DNA of 64,000 bases from Bin87 sp965203985 (GCA_965203985.1 CBDBDS010000003.1:1-64000); one strand, 5' to 3'; shown: positions 41,122 to 49,837, counted from the first letter of the stretch. The notes: generated from the letters alone by a model not told the origin. Numbers and translations are program-made.

Positions 41122-42060
41122 GTGGAAATTTTTTCCATATTAGGATCCATTTGGGACGAGGTGATCATCCGGCCCATGCTCAACACCTTGCTGGTGTTGT
41201 ACGTGCTGTGCTTTTCCCAGATGGGTATCGCCATCATCGCGTTCACCGTGCTGGTTCGGGTGGTGACCATCCCGCTTACCATCAAGCAGCTGCGGCAGAT
41301 GCGCGCGATGACCGCCATGCAGCCCCGGGTCCGCGAAATCCAGCAGCGCTACGAGGGCGACCGCCAGCGGATTTCCCAGGAGACCATGCGGTTGTACCGC
41401 GAGAGCGGCGTCAACCCCATTGGCTGCCTGGGCCCGTTGATCGTTCAGATGCCCATTCTGATCGGCCTGTTCCGGGTGTTGATCCTCACCCTGTTCAACA
41501 ACCCGCAGGATATTGTAAGGCTTTCCGGGCTCTTGTACCCGTGGATTACTTTTGTGCCGATCCATTCGGCGGCGCCGGTCAACAACACCTTCCTCTGGCT
41601 CGATCTCAGCCAGCCGGACCCGTCGCCCATCGTCATGCCAATCCTGGTGGCCGTTACCACCTGGGTGCAGCAGAAAATGACGCAGATGCCGTCTCCGGAC
41701 CCGCGTCAACAGTCCAGCCAAACGATGATGTTGTGGATGATGCCCATTTTCCTGGGAGCATTCTCCCTGGGCTGGCCCAGCGGACTTCCCCTCTACTGGG
41801 TGGTTTCCAACCTCATCGGCATCGCGATCCAGTATTTCATCACCGGTTGGGGGCCCTTGTTCCCGCTGTTCCCACGACGCGGTCAGGATGCGGAAGACGG
41901 CGTGACCCTCGTGGAAGTGACCCCGGACTCCGACCAGCAGGAGAGTAAACCCGATGGATCAGATAGTACAAACCGGGAGAACCGTCGAAGAGGCCGAAGA
42001 GCAGGCGCTCGCAGCTCTCGGCGCCGACCGCAGCGAGGTAGAGGTCGAAATACTAAATAG
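41122..42060 (+). CDS. yidC: Membrane protein insertase YidC/OxaI
   Basis: A 312-residue insertase of the Oxa1 type without the large periplasmic domain, as in Gram-positive-like lineages. Helices include LLVLYVLCFSQMGIAIIAFTVLVRVVTIPLT, then the cytoplasmic hairpin QLRQMRAMTAMQPRVREIQQRYEGDRQRISQETMRLYRESGVNP, GCLGPLIVQMPILIGLFRVLI, MMLWMMPIFLGAFSLGWPSGLPLYWVVSNLIGIAIQYFI. GTG start. The tail (residues about 265-312) is strongly basic, RRRGRRAGARSSRRRPQRGRGRNTK in part, suited to ribosome docking. The last 107 bases overlap jag in another frame. Confidence 0.94.
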   Translation: MEIFSILGSIWDEVIIRPMLNTLLVLYVLCFSQMGIAIIAFTVLVRVVTIPLTIKQLRQMRAMTAMQPRVREIQQRYEGDRQRISQETMRLYRESGVNPIGCLGPLIVQMPILIGLFRVLILTLFNNPQDIVRLSGLLYPWITFVPIHSAAPVNNTFLWLDLSQPDPSPIVMPILVAVTTWVQQKMTQMPSPDPRQQSSQTMMLWMMPIFLGAFSLGWPSGLPLYWVVSNLIGIAIQYFITGWGPLFPLFPRRGQDAEDGVTLVEVTPDSDQQESKPDGSDSTNRENRRRGRRAGARSSRRRPQRGRGRNTK

Positions 42061-42715
42061 GGGACGCCAGGGCTTCCTCGGCATCGGTGGCGAACTGGCC
42101 GAGGTTCGCGTCACCCGCATCGGCGCTGCGCCACCCGATGGGCCGGACCGGGCCGAGCTCGATACGGACCACGACCGGGCGGACGAACCCGACTCGATAG
42201 ATGAACCGGACCGGGACTATGAACCCGCGCCGATCCAAACAATTTCGGCCGATACCCCCGCTGGAGCCGCCGTCCAGGCCGTCCAGCGCATTCTCACCGC
42301 AGTGGGCGCGGACGTCGACGTTACCCTGCGCTCCGAGCACGACGAGTTGGCCGGCGGCCCCGTGATAGATATCAACGGCCCCGACTCCGGGCTCTTGATC
42401 GGGAGACGCGGCAATACGCTGCACTCGCTCCAGTTCATCGTCCAGAGCATCGTGCGACAGCAGTTCGAAGAAGAGGTCCGCGTGGCGTTGGACGTCGAGC
42501 AGTACCGTCAACGGCGTGAGGATTCCCTGCGCGAAATGGCCGACCGCGTCGCGGACCGTGTCCAGCAGACCGGTCGCAGCATAACCCTGGAGCCCATGGC
42601 CCCTTCCGACCGCCGGGTGATCCACCTCTACTTGGGAGAACGCGACGGTATACGCACCGAGAGCGTGGGGTACGGCGACGCCCGCAAGGTTCAGATTATT
42701 CCCGAGCGGGACTGA
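41954..42715 (+). CDS. jag: RNA-binding protein Jag/KhpB
   Basis: A 253-residue Jag protein. Order: Jag_N (GRTVEEAEEQALAALGADRSEVEVEILNRGRQGFLGIGGELAEVRV) at residues 8-55, an acidic linker, then a KH domain with LIGRRGNTLHSLQFIVQSIV near 145-165, and an R3H domain, SDRRVIHLYLGERDGIRTESVGYGDARKV, near 218-246. It binds RNA with KhpA and influences cell envelope and division. Its ATG lies 107 bases inside yidC, in the +1 frame relative to it, so this stretch is read in two frames. Jag_N residues are conserved, which supports a real start here. Confidence 0.93.
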   Translation: MDQIVQTGRTVEEAEEQALAALGADRSEVEVEILNRGRQGFLGIGGELAEVRVTRIGAAPPDGPDRAELDTDHDRADEPDSIDEPDRDYEPAPIQTISADTPAGAAVQAVQRILTAVGADVDVTLRSEHDELAGGPVIDINGPDSGLLIGRRGNTLHSLQFIVQSIVRQQFEEEVRVALDVEQYRQRREDSLREMADRVADRVQQTGRSITLEPMAPSDRRVIHLYLGERDGIRTESVGYGDARKVQIIPERD

Positions 42716-42770
42716 GCCTGCTGGGGACCCAACGTCGCGGCATTGGGTGCGATTGTCGGCTGCGTTTTCG

Positions 42771-42799
42771 TTGACCCGCTTCCGGCTGCAACATAGAAT
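42771..42799 (+). promoter_or_regulatory. Promoter giving a leaderless purF mRNA
   Basis: TTGACC (42771-42776), 17-base spacer, TAGAAT (42794-42799). The expected start point falls at the A of the purF ATG (42806), and no Shine-Dalgarno precedes it. Confidence 0.7.
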
Positions 42800-42805
42800 G
42801 CAACC

Positions 42806-44254
42806 ATGAAGGCTCAGCCGGCAACCCCGACAAATTCGGACCCCTTTGATCACCCCCGCGAAGAGTGTGGGGTGGTGGGCGTGTACGCGCCGGGCTCGCA
42901 CAGCGCCACGATGACCTCCATCGGCCTGTTCGCATTGCAGCACCGGGGGCAGGAATCGGCCGGGGTTGCCGCCGTGGACCAGGGCCGAATCAAGGTACAC
43001 ACCGGCATGGGGTTGGTGTCTGAAGCATTTCGCGACGGCGACATCGACGGGGTCACCGGGGAAATGGCCATCGGTCATACCCGGTATTCGACCACCGGAG
43101 CCAGTCGGAGCGCCAACGCCCAGCCGCTGCTCGTCGACGGATTGAACGGTCCGCTGGCGGTTGCCCATAACGGAAACGTCATCAATTCTCGACAGTTGCG
43201 CGAGCAGGTTCAGTCCCAGTGGGGTTCCACATTCGAGACCAGCACCGATAGCGAGGTTATTGCCCACTTGCTGGCCAACGCCCCGGGCAAAACCTGGCCC
43301 GAGAAAATCTTCTACGCCATGCCCCGGATGCAGGGGGCATTCTCCCTGACACTGTTGACTCCCGATGCGGTCATGGCGGTCCGAGACCCTTTGGGTATCC
43401 GCCCCTTGTGCCTGGGCCGCCTGGAAAACGGCTGGGTGGTCGCTTCGGAAACCTGCGCCCTGGATCACATGCAGGCCGAGTTCATTCGGGAACTGGAACC
43501 CGGCGAGGTGATCGTCATAACCCACGACGGTATCGAGAGTGCGATATACGGGGACGCCGCCCGTAGAAGCCGCGCTTTGTGCGTCTTTGAGTGGATCTAC
43601 TTCGCCCGGCCGGACAGCGTCATGGACGGCCGGCTCATGCACACCGTCCGGGAGGAGATGGGCGCGCAGTTGGCGCGGGAACATCCGGTCGATGCCGACC
43701 TGGTGATCGGCATTCCCGATTCCTCCACCTCCGCCGCCGTGGGTTACGCCCGCGAATCCGGCATTCCTTTTGCCAACGGGTTGGTGCGCAACCGTTACGT
43801 TGGGCGCACCTTCATCGAACCCGAGCAGCAGCGGCGCGACCGCGGCGTTCGGCAGAAATTCAACCCGATGCCCGCGGTCCTTGCCGGCAAGCGTCTGGTC
43901 GTCGTGGACGATAGTATCGTTCGCGGCACCACCACCCCTCATGTGGTGGATTTGTTGCGTCGCGCCGGCGCGGCCGAAGTGCACCTGCGGGTTTGCGCTC
44001 CGCCCATCAAGCACCCCTGCTACCTCGGTGTTGACATGGCGACGCGGCAGGAACTGATCGCCGCCAACAAGTCCATTCCTGAGATCCGGGATTTGACCGG
44101 CGCCGATTCCCTGGGTTACCTCAGCGTGCGCGGTTTGATGGACCTGGTGCACGGCCAGCAGGGCGGGTTCTGCGACGCCTGTTTCACCGGCAACTACCCG
44201 GTGCCGGTGCAACTGGAACTGACCAAGCAGTCGCTGGAACGGGCCACCGCCTGA
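42806..44254 (+). CDS. purF: Amidophosphoribosyltransferase
   Basis: A 482-residue enzyme that makes 5-phosphoribosylamine from PRPP and glutamine in the first step of purine synthesis. After a propeptide ending HPREE, Cys at residue 21 (ECGVVGVYAP) is the glutaminase nucleophile. GLFALQHRGQESAG, GHTRYSTTGASRSANAQPL and AHNGNVINS belong to the Ntn domain; VVVDDSIVRGTTTPHVVDLLRRAGA near 365 is the PRPP site. The C terminus keeps Cys in KHPCYLGVDM and FCDACFTGNYP, as in the [4Fe-4S]-containing class. Leaderless mRNA likely. purM starts in the overlap TGATG. Confidence 0.96.
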   Translation: MKAQPATPTNSDPFDHPREECGVVGVYAPGSHSATMTSIGLFALQHRGQESAGVAAVDQGRIKVHTGMGLVSEAFRDGDIDGVTGEMAIGHTRYSTTGASRSANAQPLLVDGLNGPLAVAHNGNVINSRQLREQVQSQWGSTFETSTDSEVIAHLLANAPGKTWPEKIFYAMPRMQGAFSLTLLTPDAVMAVRDPLGIRPLCLGRLENGWVVASETCALDHMQAEFIRELEPGEVIVITHDGIESAIYGDAARRSRALCVFEWIYFARPDSVMDGRLMHTVREEMGAQLAREHPVDADLVIGIPDSSTSAAVGYARESGIPFANGLVRNRYVGRTFIEPEQQRRDRGVRQKFNPMPAVLAGKRLVVVDDSIVRGTTTPHVVDLLRRAGAAEVHLRVCAPPIKHPCYLGVDMATRQELIAANKSIPEIRDLTGADSLGYLSVRGLMDLVHGQQGGFCDACFTGNYPVPVQLELTKQSLERATA

Positions 44255-45306
44255 TGACCGCTGGCGAGGTTGGCGCGGCTGCCCCCGCATCGGCCGAGTA
44301 CGCGGCCGCCGGCGTCGCGTTGGACGCCATGGACGGCCTGAAGGATCGGATCAAGGCCTTTGCAGCCATGACCCACGGCCCGGAGGTGTTGGACAGCAGC
44401 GGCGGTTTCGCGGGTCTGTTCGCCCTGGGAGAGTACCGGGACCCCGTGCTCGTTGCCAGCGCTGACGGCGTGGGCACCAAGCTCAAAATCGCGTCCCAGC
44501 TTGGTCATTTCGAAGGCGTCGGCCAGGACCTGGTCACCCTCAACGTCAACGACATACTCACCAAGGGCGCGCGTCCGTTGTTCTTCCTGGATTACATGTC
44601 CTTCAGCACGCTGGACGAGCATCGCCTGGAAATGCTGATGCGCGGCATGGTCTGGGGCTGCCGGGAAGCCGGCTGTGCTCTGATCGGCGGTGAGACCGCC
44701 CAACTCCCCGGCGTCTACTCCGACTCTGATTTCGATCTCGCCGGGTTCGTCGTGGGCGTGACCGAGCGTGACAACCTGCTTGACGGTAGCGCAGTTGTTC
44801 CCGGTGATCGCCTCATCGGCATTCCCTCCAGCGGCGTGCATACCAACGGGTTTTCGCTGGTGCGCCGGGTGTTCAACACTGATAAAGATCCTGACGTTCT
44901 GTTCCGTCCCTGCCCGGGATTGGACCGCAACCTGGGCGACGAGTTGATGGTGCGGCACCGGGCCTATTACCCGCTCCTGGAACCTTACTTGGAAAGCATC
45001 AAGGCGCTGAGCCACATCACCGGCGGCGGTCTGCCGGGGAAGGTGCCGGCATCGCTGCCCCCGGGAGTGACCGCCGAGTTTCATCTTGGAGCCTGGCCCA
45101 TTCCCCCGGTATTCGGCGCCATCCAACAGGCCGGCGAGATCAGTGACGAGGAGATGTACCGGGTGTTCAACATGGGGCTCGGCATGGTCGCGGTGTGCGA
45201 CCCGGAGCAAGCCGCCGGGTTGCTGTCCGGCTTGCCGGGCGCGGTGGACGTCGGTCAGATCGTCGAAAGCCCCGGTCCGAGCCGCACCGCATTTCGGGCT
45301 GCCTGA
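44254..45306 (+). CDS. purM: Phosphoribosylformylglycinamidine cyclo-ligase
   Basis: A 350-residue AIRS of purine synthesis, forming aminoimidazole ribotide with ATP. Motifs: ASADGVGTKLKIASQLGHFEGVGQDLVTLNVNDILTKGARPLFFLDYMSF near residues 68-118, ALIGGETAQLPGVYSDSDFDLAGFVVGVTER near 147-178, GDRLIGIPSSGVHTNGFSLVR near 188-208 and HITGGGLPGKVPASLP near 255. Length is normal. The ATG overlaps the purF stop by one base. Confidence 0.96.
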   Translation: MTAGEVGAAAPASAEYAAAGVALDAMDGLKDRIKAFAAMTHGPEVLDSSGGFAGLFALGEYRDPVLVASADGVGTKLKIASQLGHFEGVGQDLVTLNVNDILTKGARPLFFLDYMSFSTLDEHRLEMLMRGMVWGCREAGCALIGGETAQLPGVYSDSDFDLAGFVVGVTERDNLLDGSAVVPGDRLIGIPSSGVHTNGFSLVRRVFNTDKDPDVLFRPCPGLDRNLGDELMVRHRAYYPLLEPYLESIKALSHITGGGLPGKVPASLPPGVTAEFHLGAWPIPPVFGAIQQAGEISDEEMYRVFNMGLGMVAVCDPEQAAGLLSGLPGAVDVGQIVESPGPSRTAFRAA

Positions 45307-45348
45307 TCCAATCCGGACCGATCGACATGGAAGAAGGTGGAGGCCGTT

Positions 45349-45600
45349 ATGAACCTGAAAAACCCGTTTCGCCGCAACGCCCGCAACAACGCCGATGACA
45401 AATCCGAACCCGTGTTTGACATGATGCGTCCCTGGTGGGCGTGGGGCCCTCTGGGCTTGGTGTTGTACGGGAGCCACCACTCCGACACGCCGGTTGACCC
45501 CGGACAAATCCACCATTCCGGCGACGCGGCTAATTTCCATCAACCCGGCGACATGGGCGGTGGCTTTGGCGGCTTCGACGGAGGCGGCGGCGCAATCTAG
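45349..45600 (+). CDS. Small Gly/His-rich protein between purM and purH
   Basis: An 83-residue protein of no recognised family. A basic start (MNLKNPFRRNARNN) leads to a Trp-rich hydrophobic patch (MMRPWWAWGPLGLVLYG), a His-rich middle (SHHSDTPVDPGQIHHSGDAANFHQ) and a Gly-rich tail (GGGFGGFDGGGG). The ATG at 45349 has GTGGAGG six bases upstream; the GTG/ATG cluster upstream is less well placed. It sits in the purine operon, 42 bases after purM and 36 before purH. Low-complexity composition means that it may be a structural or metal-handling peptide; function unknown. Confidence 0.6.
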   Translation: MNLKNPFRRNARNNADDKSEPVFDMMRPWWAWGPLGLVLYGSHHSDTPVDPGQIHHSGDAANFHQPGDMGGGFGGFDGGGGAI

Positions 45601-45636
45601 ATCCGACCGCGATTCAACCAGGAGTATCCAGGTAAG

Positions 45637-47175
45637 TTGAAAGCATTACTCAGCGTATTCGACAAGACCGGCATCGAGCATTTCGGGAAATCCCTGGCCG
45701 ATGCCGGCTATGAACTGATCAGCACGGGCGGAACCCACCGCAGCCTCGTCGATGCCGGTGTGCCCGTCACCCAGGTTTCCGACGTAACCGGCTCCCCCGA
45801 AATTCTGGACGGCCGCGTCAAGACCCTCCACCCGGTGATACACGGCGGCCTGCTGGCCCGTCGCGATTTGCCGGCGCACATGACGGAGCTGGAACGGCAC
45901 GGCATCGGCGCCATCGACGTGGCCGTCGTCAATCTGTATCCCTTCGTCGAAACCATCAGCAAACCCGGCGTTACATTAGACGACGCTCTGGAGAACATCG
46001 ACATCGGCGGCCCCACCATGCTGCGGGCCGCGGCCAAGAATTTCCCTTCCGTTGCCGTCGTCGTGGACCCGTCCGACTACGAATGGGTCGCCGACGCCCT
46101 TTCCGGTCCTGGTCTGGACGCCCAACAGCGCCGCGCTCTGGCCACCAAGGCTTTCCAGCACGTGGCAGTCTATGATGCGGCGGTGGCCGATTACCTGTCC
46201 AACGACCCGACGTCCGAAGAGGAAATGCCGCAACAGGTCACCATCGGCCTGACGCGGGTCTCCAGCCTGCGCTACGGCGAAAACCCGCACCAGCGGGGCG
46301 CTCTGTACGTCCCGGCCGGCGGCGGCGAGGGCGGGTTGGCGCGGGCCACCCAACTGCACGGCCGGGAACTGTCCTTCAATAACCTGATGGATGCCGATGC
46401 CGCCTGGCGTACCGTGAGCGATTACGATGATCCGTCGGTGTGCGTGATCAAGCACGCCAATCCTTGCGGACTCGCCTCCTGCGAGGACATCGCGCAGGCC
46501 TACGAATTGGCCTACGCGGGCGATCCGGTGTCAGCTTTCGGCGGTATCGTCGGTTTCAACCGCAACGTCACTGCCGCTGCGGCCGAGGCTATGGACCCCG
46601 TGTTCTACGAGGTGGTCGTTGCCCCCGGCTACGATGACGATGCCCTCGAGATCCTCCGTCGAAAACGCAACCTGCGTATCCTGTCGGTGGATCCTGCGGC
46701 TGGCGCTCCCGGTTCCGTGGATTACGATGTTCGCCCTCTCAGCGGCGGCGTCCTGGTGCAAACCCCCGACGCCATCGACGAAAGCCCCGAGGCCTGGACC
46801 ACCGCCACCGAGCGCGCGCCAACTCCGGCCGAATTAGCCGATTTGGGGTTCGCCTGGAAAGCGGTGAAGCATATCAAGTCCAACGCCATCGCCTTCGTCA
46901 AGGATCGAACCCTGGTTGGCATGGGCGCCGGCCAGCCCAACCGGGTGGTCAGCGTGCACCTGTCGCAACGCGCGGCGGGCGACAAAGCCGCCGGATGCGT
47001 GCTGGCTTCCGACGCTTTCTTCCCCTTCCCGGACAACATCGAACTCGCCGCCGAGGCCGGCATCACCGCTATCGTCCAGCCTGGCGGTTCCATCCGCGAC
47101 GACGAGGTGATTGCCGCCGCCAACCAGGCCGGCATCGCCATGGTGTTCACCGGCGTCCGCCATTTCCGGCACTGA
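45637..47175 (+). CDS. purH: Bifunctional AICAR formyltransferase/IMP cyclohydrolase
   Basis: A 512-residue enzyme for the last two purine steps. The N-terminal MGS-like IMP cyclohydrolase domain (residues 1-195) has ISTGGTHRSLVDAGVPVTQVSDVTGSPEILDGRVKTLHPVIHGGLLARRD and NIDIGGPTMLRAAAKNF. The C-terminal transformylase has LRYGENPHQRGALYV near 217, KHANPCGLA near 272 (catalytic Lys-His), AFGGIVGFNR and KAAGCVLASDAFFPFPDNIELAAEAGITAIVQPGGSIRDDEVI near 460-500. TTG start; the AGGAG site lies about 12 bases upstream. Part of the pur cluster. Confidence 0.95.
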   Translation: MKALLSVFDKTGIEHFGKSLADAGYELISTGGTHRSLVDAGVPVTQVSDVTGSPEILDGRVKTLHPVIHGGLLARRDLPAHMTELERHGIGAIDVAVVNLYPFVETISKPGVTLDDALENIDIGGPTMLRAAAKNFPSVAVVVDPSDYEWVADALSGPGLDAQQRRALATKAFQHVAVYDAAVADYLSNDPTSEEEMPQQVTIGLTRVSSLRYGENPHQRGALYVPAGGGEGGLARATQLHGRELSFNNLMDADAAWRTVSDYDDPSVCVIKHANPCGLASCEDIAQAYELAYAGDPVSAFGGIVGFNRNVTAAAAEAMDPVFYEVVVAPGYDDDALEILRRKRNLRILSVDPAAGAPGSVDYDVRPLSGGVLVQTPDAIDESPEAWTTATERAPTPAELADLGFAWKAVKHIKSNAIAFVKDRTLVGMGAGQPNRVVSVHLSQRAAGDKAAGCVLASDAFFPFPDNIELAAEAGITAIVQPGGSIRDDEVIAAANQAGIAMVFTGVRHFRH

Positions 47176-47183
47176 CCGTCCCG

Positions 47184-47684
47184 TTGGACGCCTATCTGGA
47201 CATCGAGACCACCGGTTTCATCGGTGGTAGTTCCTACCCGACTGTCGTCGGTATTGCCGTGGATTTCCCCGGCGACTGGTCGACCAGCCAGTTGGTGGGG
47301 AACGGCATCACCACTGACGCCGTGCTCCACGTCCTCGAAGGCGTGACCACCATCTACACCTTCAACGGGGCCAGCTTCGATCTGCCGTTCCTGGCCTGGA
47401 AGCCCGGCGTGGACCTTCGTCGCCGATTTGAACACCGTGATCTCATGCGAGAGTCCCGGCGCGCCGGCCTGAAAGGCGGGCTGAAAGCAATCGAGAAAGC
47501 GCTGGGCATCGCACGGAACCTGCCGGATATGGCCGGCCACGACGCGGTGCTGCTTTGGGACAAATACCGTCGTGAAGATAATCACGACGCCCTGGATATG
47601 CTTCTTGAATACAACCGGGAGGACGTGGAAAACCTGCGCGTCCTCCGGAATATATTGGAGGACGAAAATTGGAACTTGGACTGA
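47184..47684 (+). CDS. RNase H-like exonuclease domain protein (YprB type)
   Basis: A 166-residue RNase H-fold nuclease of the YprB/RNase_H_2 type (PF13482). Metal-binding motifs: DIETTGFIGG near residue 7 (DxE), IYTFNGASFDLPFL near 60, MAGHDAVLLWDKY near 119 and EYNREDVENLRVL near 145. DEDD-type exonucleases of this kind usually carry a TPR or other domain; this one stands alone. TTG at 47184 was chosen because it directly precedes the DIETTG motif; the frame continues open into purH. It overlaps the following SDR gene by 16 bases. Confidence 0.82.
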   Translation: MDAYLDIETTGFIGGSSYPTVVGIAVDFPGDWSTSQLVGNGITTDAVLHVLEGVTTIYTFNGASFDLPFLAWKPGVDLRRRFEHRDLMRESRRAGLKGGLKAIEKALGIARNLPDMAGHDAVLLWDKYRREDNHDALDMLLEYNREDVENLRVLRNILEDENWNLD

Positions 47685-48466
47685 AAAGCAAGAACGTGCT
47701 GGTAACCGGCGGCGGCAACAATATCGGTCGGGCCATTGTGCTCGCCTTTGCCGCTGAGGGCTGCAAAATTGCCATCGCCGAGTTGAATCACGACGCCGGC
47801 AAGCGCGTCGCCGCCGAGGTCGCCGTACTCGGGACCGGGGCATCAGCCATCGTGGTCGACGTTGATGTGACCGATCAGGCCCGCACCGCCGCCATGATGG
47901 ACGAGGTCGTTGATCGTCTGGGAAGCGTGGACGTCCTGGTCAACAACGTTGGCTGGACCATCGACCGCCTCTTTATCGACAAGGAGCGCGACGAACACGT
48001 CAAGGAGGTCGATGTCAACCTCTGGGGCGCCATCAACTGCATTCATGCCGTGCTCCCGCACATGATCGAGCGGCAGGCCGGCGCCATCGTCAGCATCAGC
48101 AGCGACGCTGGCAGGATGGGCGAGTACCGTGAGGCAGTTTATTCGGCATGCAAGGCCGGCGTAATCGCCCTGAGCAAGTCACTGGCCCGCGAGACCGGCC
48201 GCTATGGTCTCCGGTTCAACATGGTCTGCCCGGGCCTGGTGGTTCCCGATCAGTCCGAGGTGGCCGGCTCCGAGAGCATGTGGAGCCAGGGGATGCAGGA
48301 CCTGTTCACCGACGAGGTCCTGGAGCGGGTGAGGCGCGCCTACCCCCTGCGTCGCATCGGCTCGGCCCAGGAAGTTGCCAACGCGGTGGTTTTCCTCGCC
48401 TCCGACGCCGCCAGCTTCATCACCGGCCAGACGCTGAGCGTCTCGGGCGGATACACCATGATGTGA
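47669..48466 (+). CDS. Short-chain dehydrogenase/reductase
   Basis: A 265-residue classical SDR using NAD(P)H. Cofactor motif VTGGGNNIGRAI (TGxxxGxG) near residue 12, VDVDVTDQ near 63, NNVGW near 92, catalytic SISSD...YSACK with Ser/Tyr/Lys near 143-160, and a C-terminal VSGGYTM. TTG start with GGAGG nine bases upstream and a 16-base overlap with the nuclease gene. The substrate is not deducible; 3-oxoacyl- or 2-hydroxy-cyclic-acyl-CoA-type enzymes look similar. Confidence 0.9.
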   Translation: MELGLKSKNVLVTGGGNNIGRAIVLAFAAEGCKIAIAELNHDAGKRVAAEVAVLGTGASAIVVDVDVTDQARTAAMMDEVVDRLGSVDVLVNNVGWTIDRLFIDKERDEHVKEVDVNLWGAINCIHAVLPHMIERQAGAIVSISSDAGRMGEYREAVYSACKAGVIALSKSLARETGRYGLRFNMVCPGLVVPDQSEVAGSESMWSQGMQDLFTDEVLERVRRAYPLRRIGSAQEVANAVVFLASDAASFITGQTLSVSGGYTMM

Positions 48467-48492
48467 TCCACCCCATCGTCTGACAACAAACA

Positions 48493-48514
48493 GGGGCGGG
48501 TTCTCACCCGCCCC
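48493..48514. terminator. GGGGCGGGT/ACCCGCCCC hairpin between convergent genes
   Basis: Nine-base-pair stem and four-base loop, 27 bases after the SDR stop and 39 before the stop of the opposing small gene. No U tract. Confidence 0.65.
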
Positions 48515-48552
48515 AACTTGAGCCTCCCAAATAGCAGACGATCAGATACAGG

Positions 48553-48894
48553 CTAGCATTTACATTTTTTGACCGACTTTTTGCAAGAAATACAGTGCCA
48601 CTCCTTGGGTCCGGCAGTCATACCGCCCATCAGCGCGTTTGATGCGGACGACAGAGACCGATATTCATGATCCTGGACTTGGCGATAGCAAAGCCGTTCC
48701 CTCGGTACCCAAATACCCTCTACGATAAGCTTGCGTCTCAGCTCCCGTGTCCATGATGGCGCCGACGGTACTTCGTCATACCTGGCACATGCGCCTTCTT
48801 CGACAATAATCGTTCCGCGTTCCGTCAACCTACCGAAAGCAAACCCTCCTCCAGCGTTTGGGCCAGTTTGAAGATAAACGTCTCTGGTTGCCAT
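48553..48894 (-). CDS. DUF4357-like small protein with Cys-rich tail
   Basis: A 113-residue protein. The pattern GGGFAFGRLTERGTIIVEEGACARYDEVPSAPSWTRELRRKLIVEGIWV...EYRSLSSASNALMGG resembles DUF4357, a small domain found beside or inside restriction-modification and GIY-YIG proteins, but the match is judged by eye. The C terminus is unusual: residues 101-113 hold four Cys and many Lys (HCISCKKSVKKCKC). A GGAGG site lies upstream of the ATG. It looks less GC-rich than its neighbours, suggesting acquisition. No partner gene is adjacent. Confidence 0.6.
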   Translation of the reverse strand: MATRDVYLQTGPNAGGGFAFGRLTERGTIIVEEGACARYDEVPSAPSWTRELRRKLIVEGIWVPRERLCYRQVQDHEYRSLSSASNALMGGMTAGPKEWHCISCKKSVKKCKC

Positions 48895-48976
48895 AAATCC
48901 TCCTTATTCCGATATGCTGGTGTACCCTGCGCAAACAGGCTACGCGCCAATAGTGGTTCCGTCAACGGTTTAAGTT

Positions 48977-49009
48977 AAAAACTAGGGGGCGAGTCGTCGA
49001 CTCGCCCCC
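48977..49009 (-). terminator. Intrinsic terminator after the duplicated-domain protein gene
   Basis: A ten-base-pair GC stem (GGGGGCGAGT and complement) with a five-base loop; on the minus strand TAGTTTTTAA follows. Variant of the GGGGCG hairpin family, here with a proper U tract. Confidence 0.82.
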
Positions 49010-49033
49010 GCGTGTTTTTGATATGCCTCGGGA

Positions 49034-49837
49034 CTACTGCTGGTTCGTACCTACCAGAGCCCAGGCCTTCTCTTCCATCGAAGGAAGTACGGCCTGAACG
49101 AGATCGTTGTCCACGTTGGCTGCCACGGTGGGGTAGCCGGCGCGGTCGATCATGCTGGCCAGGTTGCCGGACTTGAACTGGTCCAGGGTCCAGGCCAGGG
49201 TGTTGCCGCTGGTGGTAACGTCCCAGTAGATCCGGACGTCCTGGTTCCGCGGGCCGTAGTGGTAGTGCGGCGCGATCTCGAAGCAGTCGAAGGCCAGCAG
49301 CTCGAACTCCTGCCCCAGGTGATCGGTCAGCACGTGGATGGCTACGCCGCGGTCGTTGGCCGCGCCGATGTTGCTGCGGAATTCCACGCCGAAGCGGATG
49401 TTGCCGGCTTCGTAGATGTGGTCGCCGCGGAAGTGGGTGACGGTGCGGCGTTCGTCGCGGGCCTTGCCCAGCGCGCACTGTTCCGCCTCGTCCATCTTGT
49501 TCCCGTCGATGCCTTCCATCTCGATCTTCGACGCCAGTTCATCGTAGCCGGCGCGTCGGACCATGGCGGGCAGGTTGGTGCGGATGTTCTTCAGGGTCCA
49601 GCCCAACGGAGTGCCGACGGTGGTCTTGTCCATGTGCAGCCGGATGTTCATGTTCTCCGGCCCGTAGTGGTAGTGGGGGTCCTGGTCGAAGCAGTCAAAC
49701 CGCAGGATCTCCGTCTCGTCGCCGTCAATGTCGCCGAAGACCTGGACCATCAGGCCCTGGTCGGGCATGATTTCCTTGCGATAGGACAGGGCCACGTCCA
49801 CCGGCCCCACGTTGATGATAGTGTCTCCCTTTTCCAT
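49034..49837 (-). CDS. Protein with two tandem copies of an unrecognised domain
   Basis: A 267-residue protein made of two similar halves. Shared pattern, copy 1 at about residues 45-100 and copy 2 at about 175-235: FDCF...PHYHYGP.N...R...D.TT.G..L.WTL......L..M..RAGY...A. Each copy is preceded by a similar strand-rich stretch (SYRKEI / EFRSNI). The PHYHYGP motif could bind a metal. I cannot assign a named family. ATG 49837 has AGGAGG and a GC-rich spacer upstream; the open frame to 49960 crosses the promoter at 49908. No signal peptide is present. Confidence 0.78.
   Translation of the reverse strand: MEKGDTIINVGPVDVALSYRKEIMPDQGLMVQVFGDIDGDETEILRFDCFDQDPHYHYGPENMNIRLHMDKTTVGTPLGWTLKNIRTNLPAMVRRAGYDELASKIEMEGIDGNKMDEAEQCALGKARDERRTVTHFRGDHIYEAGNIRFGVEFRSNIGAANDRGVAIHVLTDHLGQEFELLAFDCFEIAPHYHYGPRNQDVRIYWDVTTSGNTLAWTLDQFKSGNLASMIDRAGYPTVAANVDNDLVQAVLPSMEEKAWALVGTNQQ

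Noticed and set aside
42053..44290. 745-codon minus-strand open frame opposite jag and purF
   Set aside because: A long antisense shadow caused by GC-rich codon use; purF and jag are certain on the other strand.
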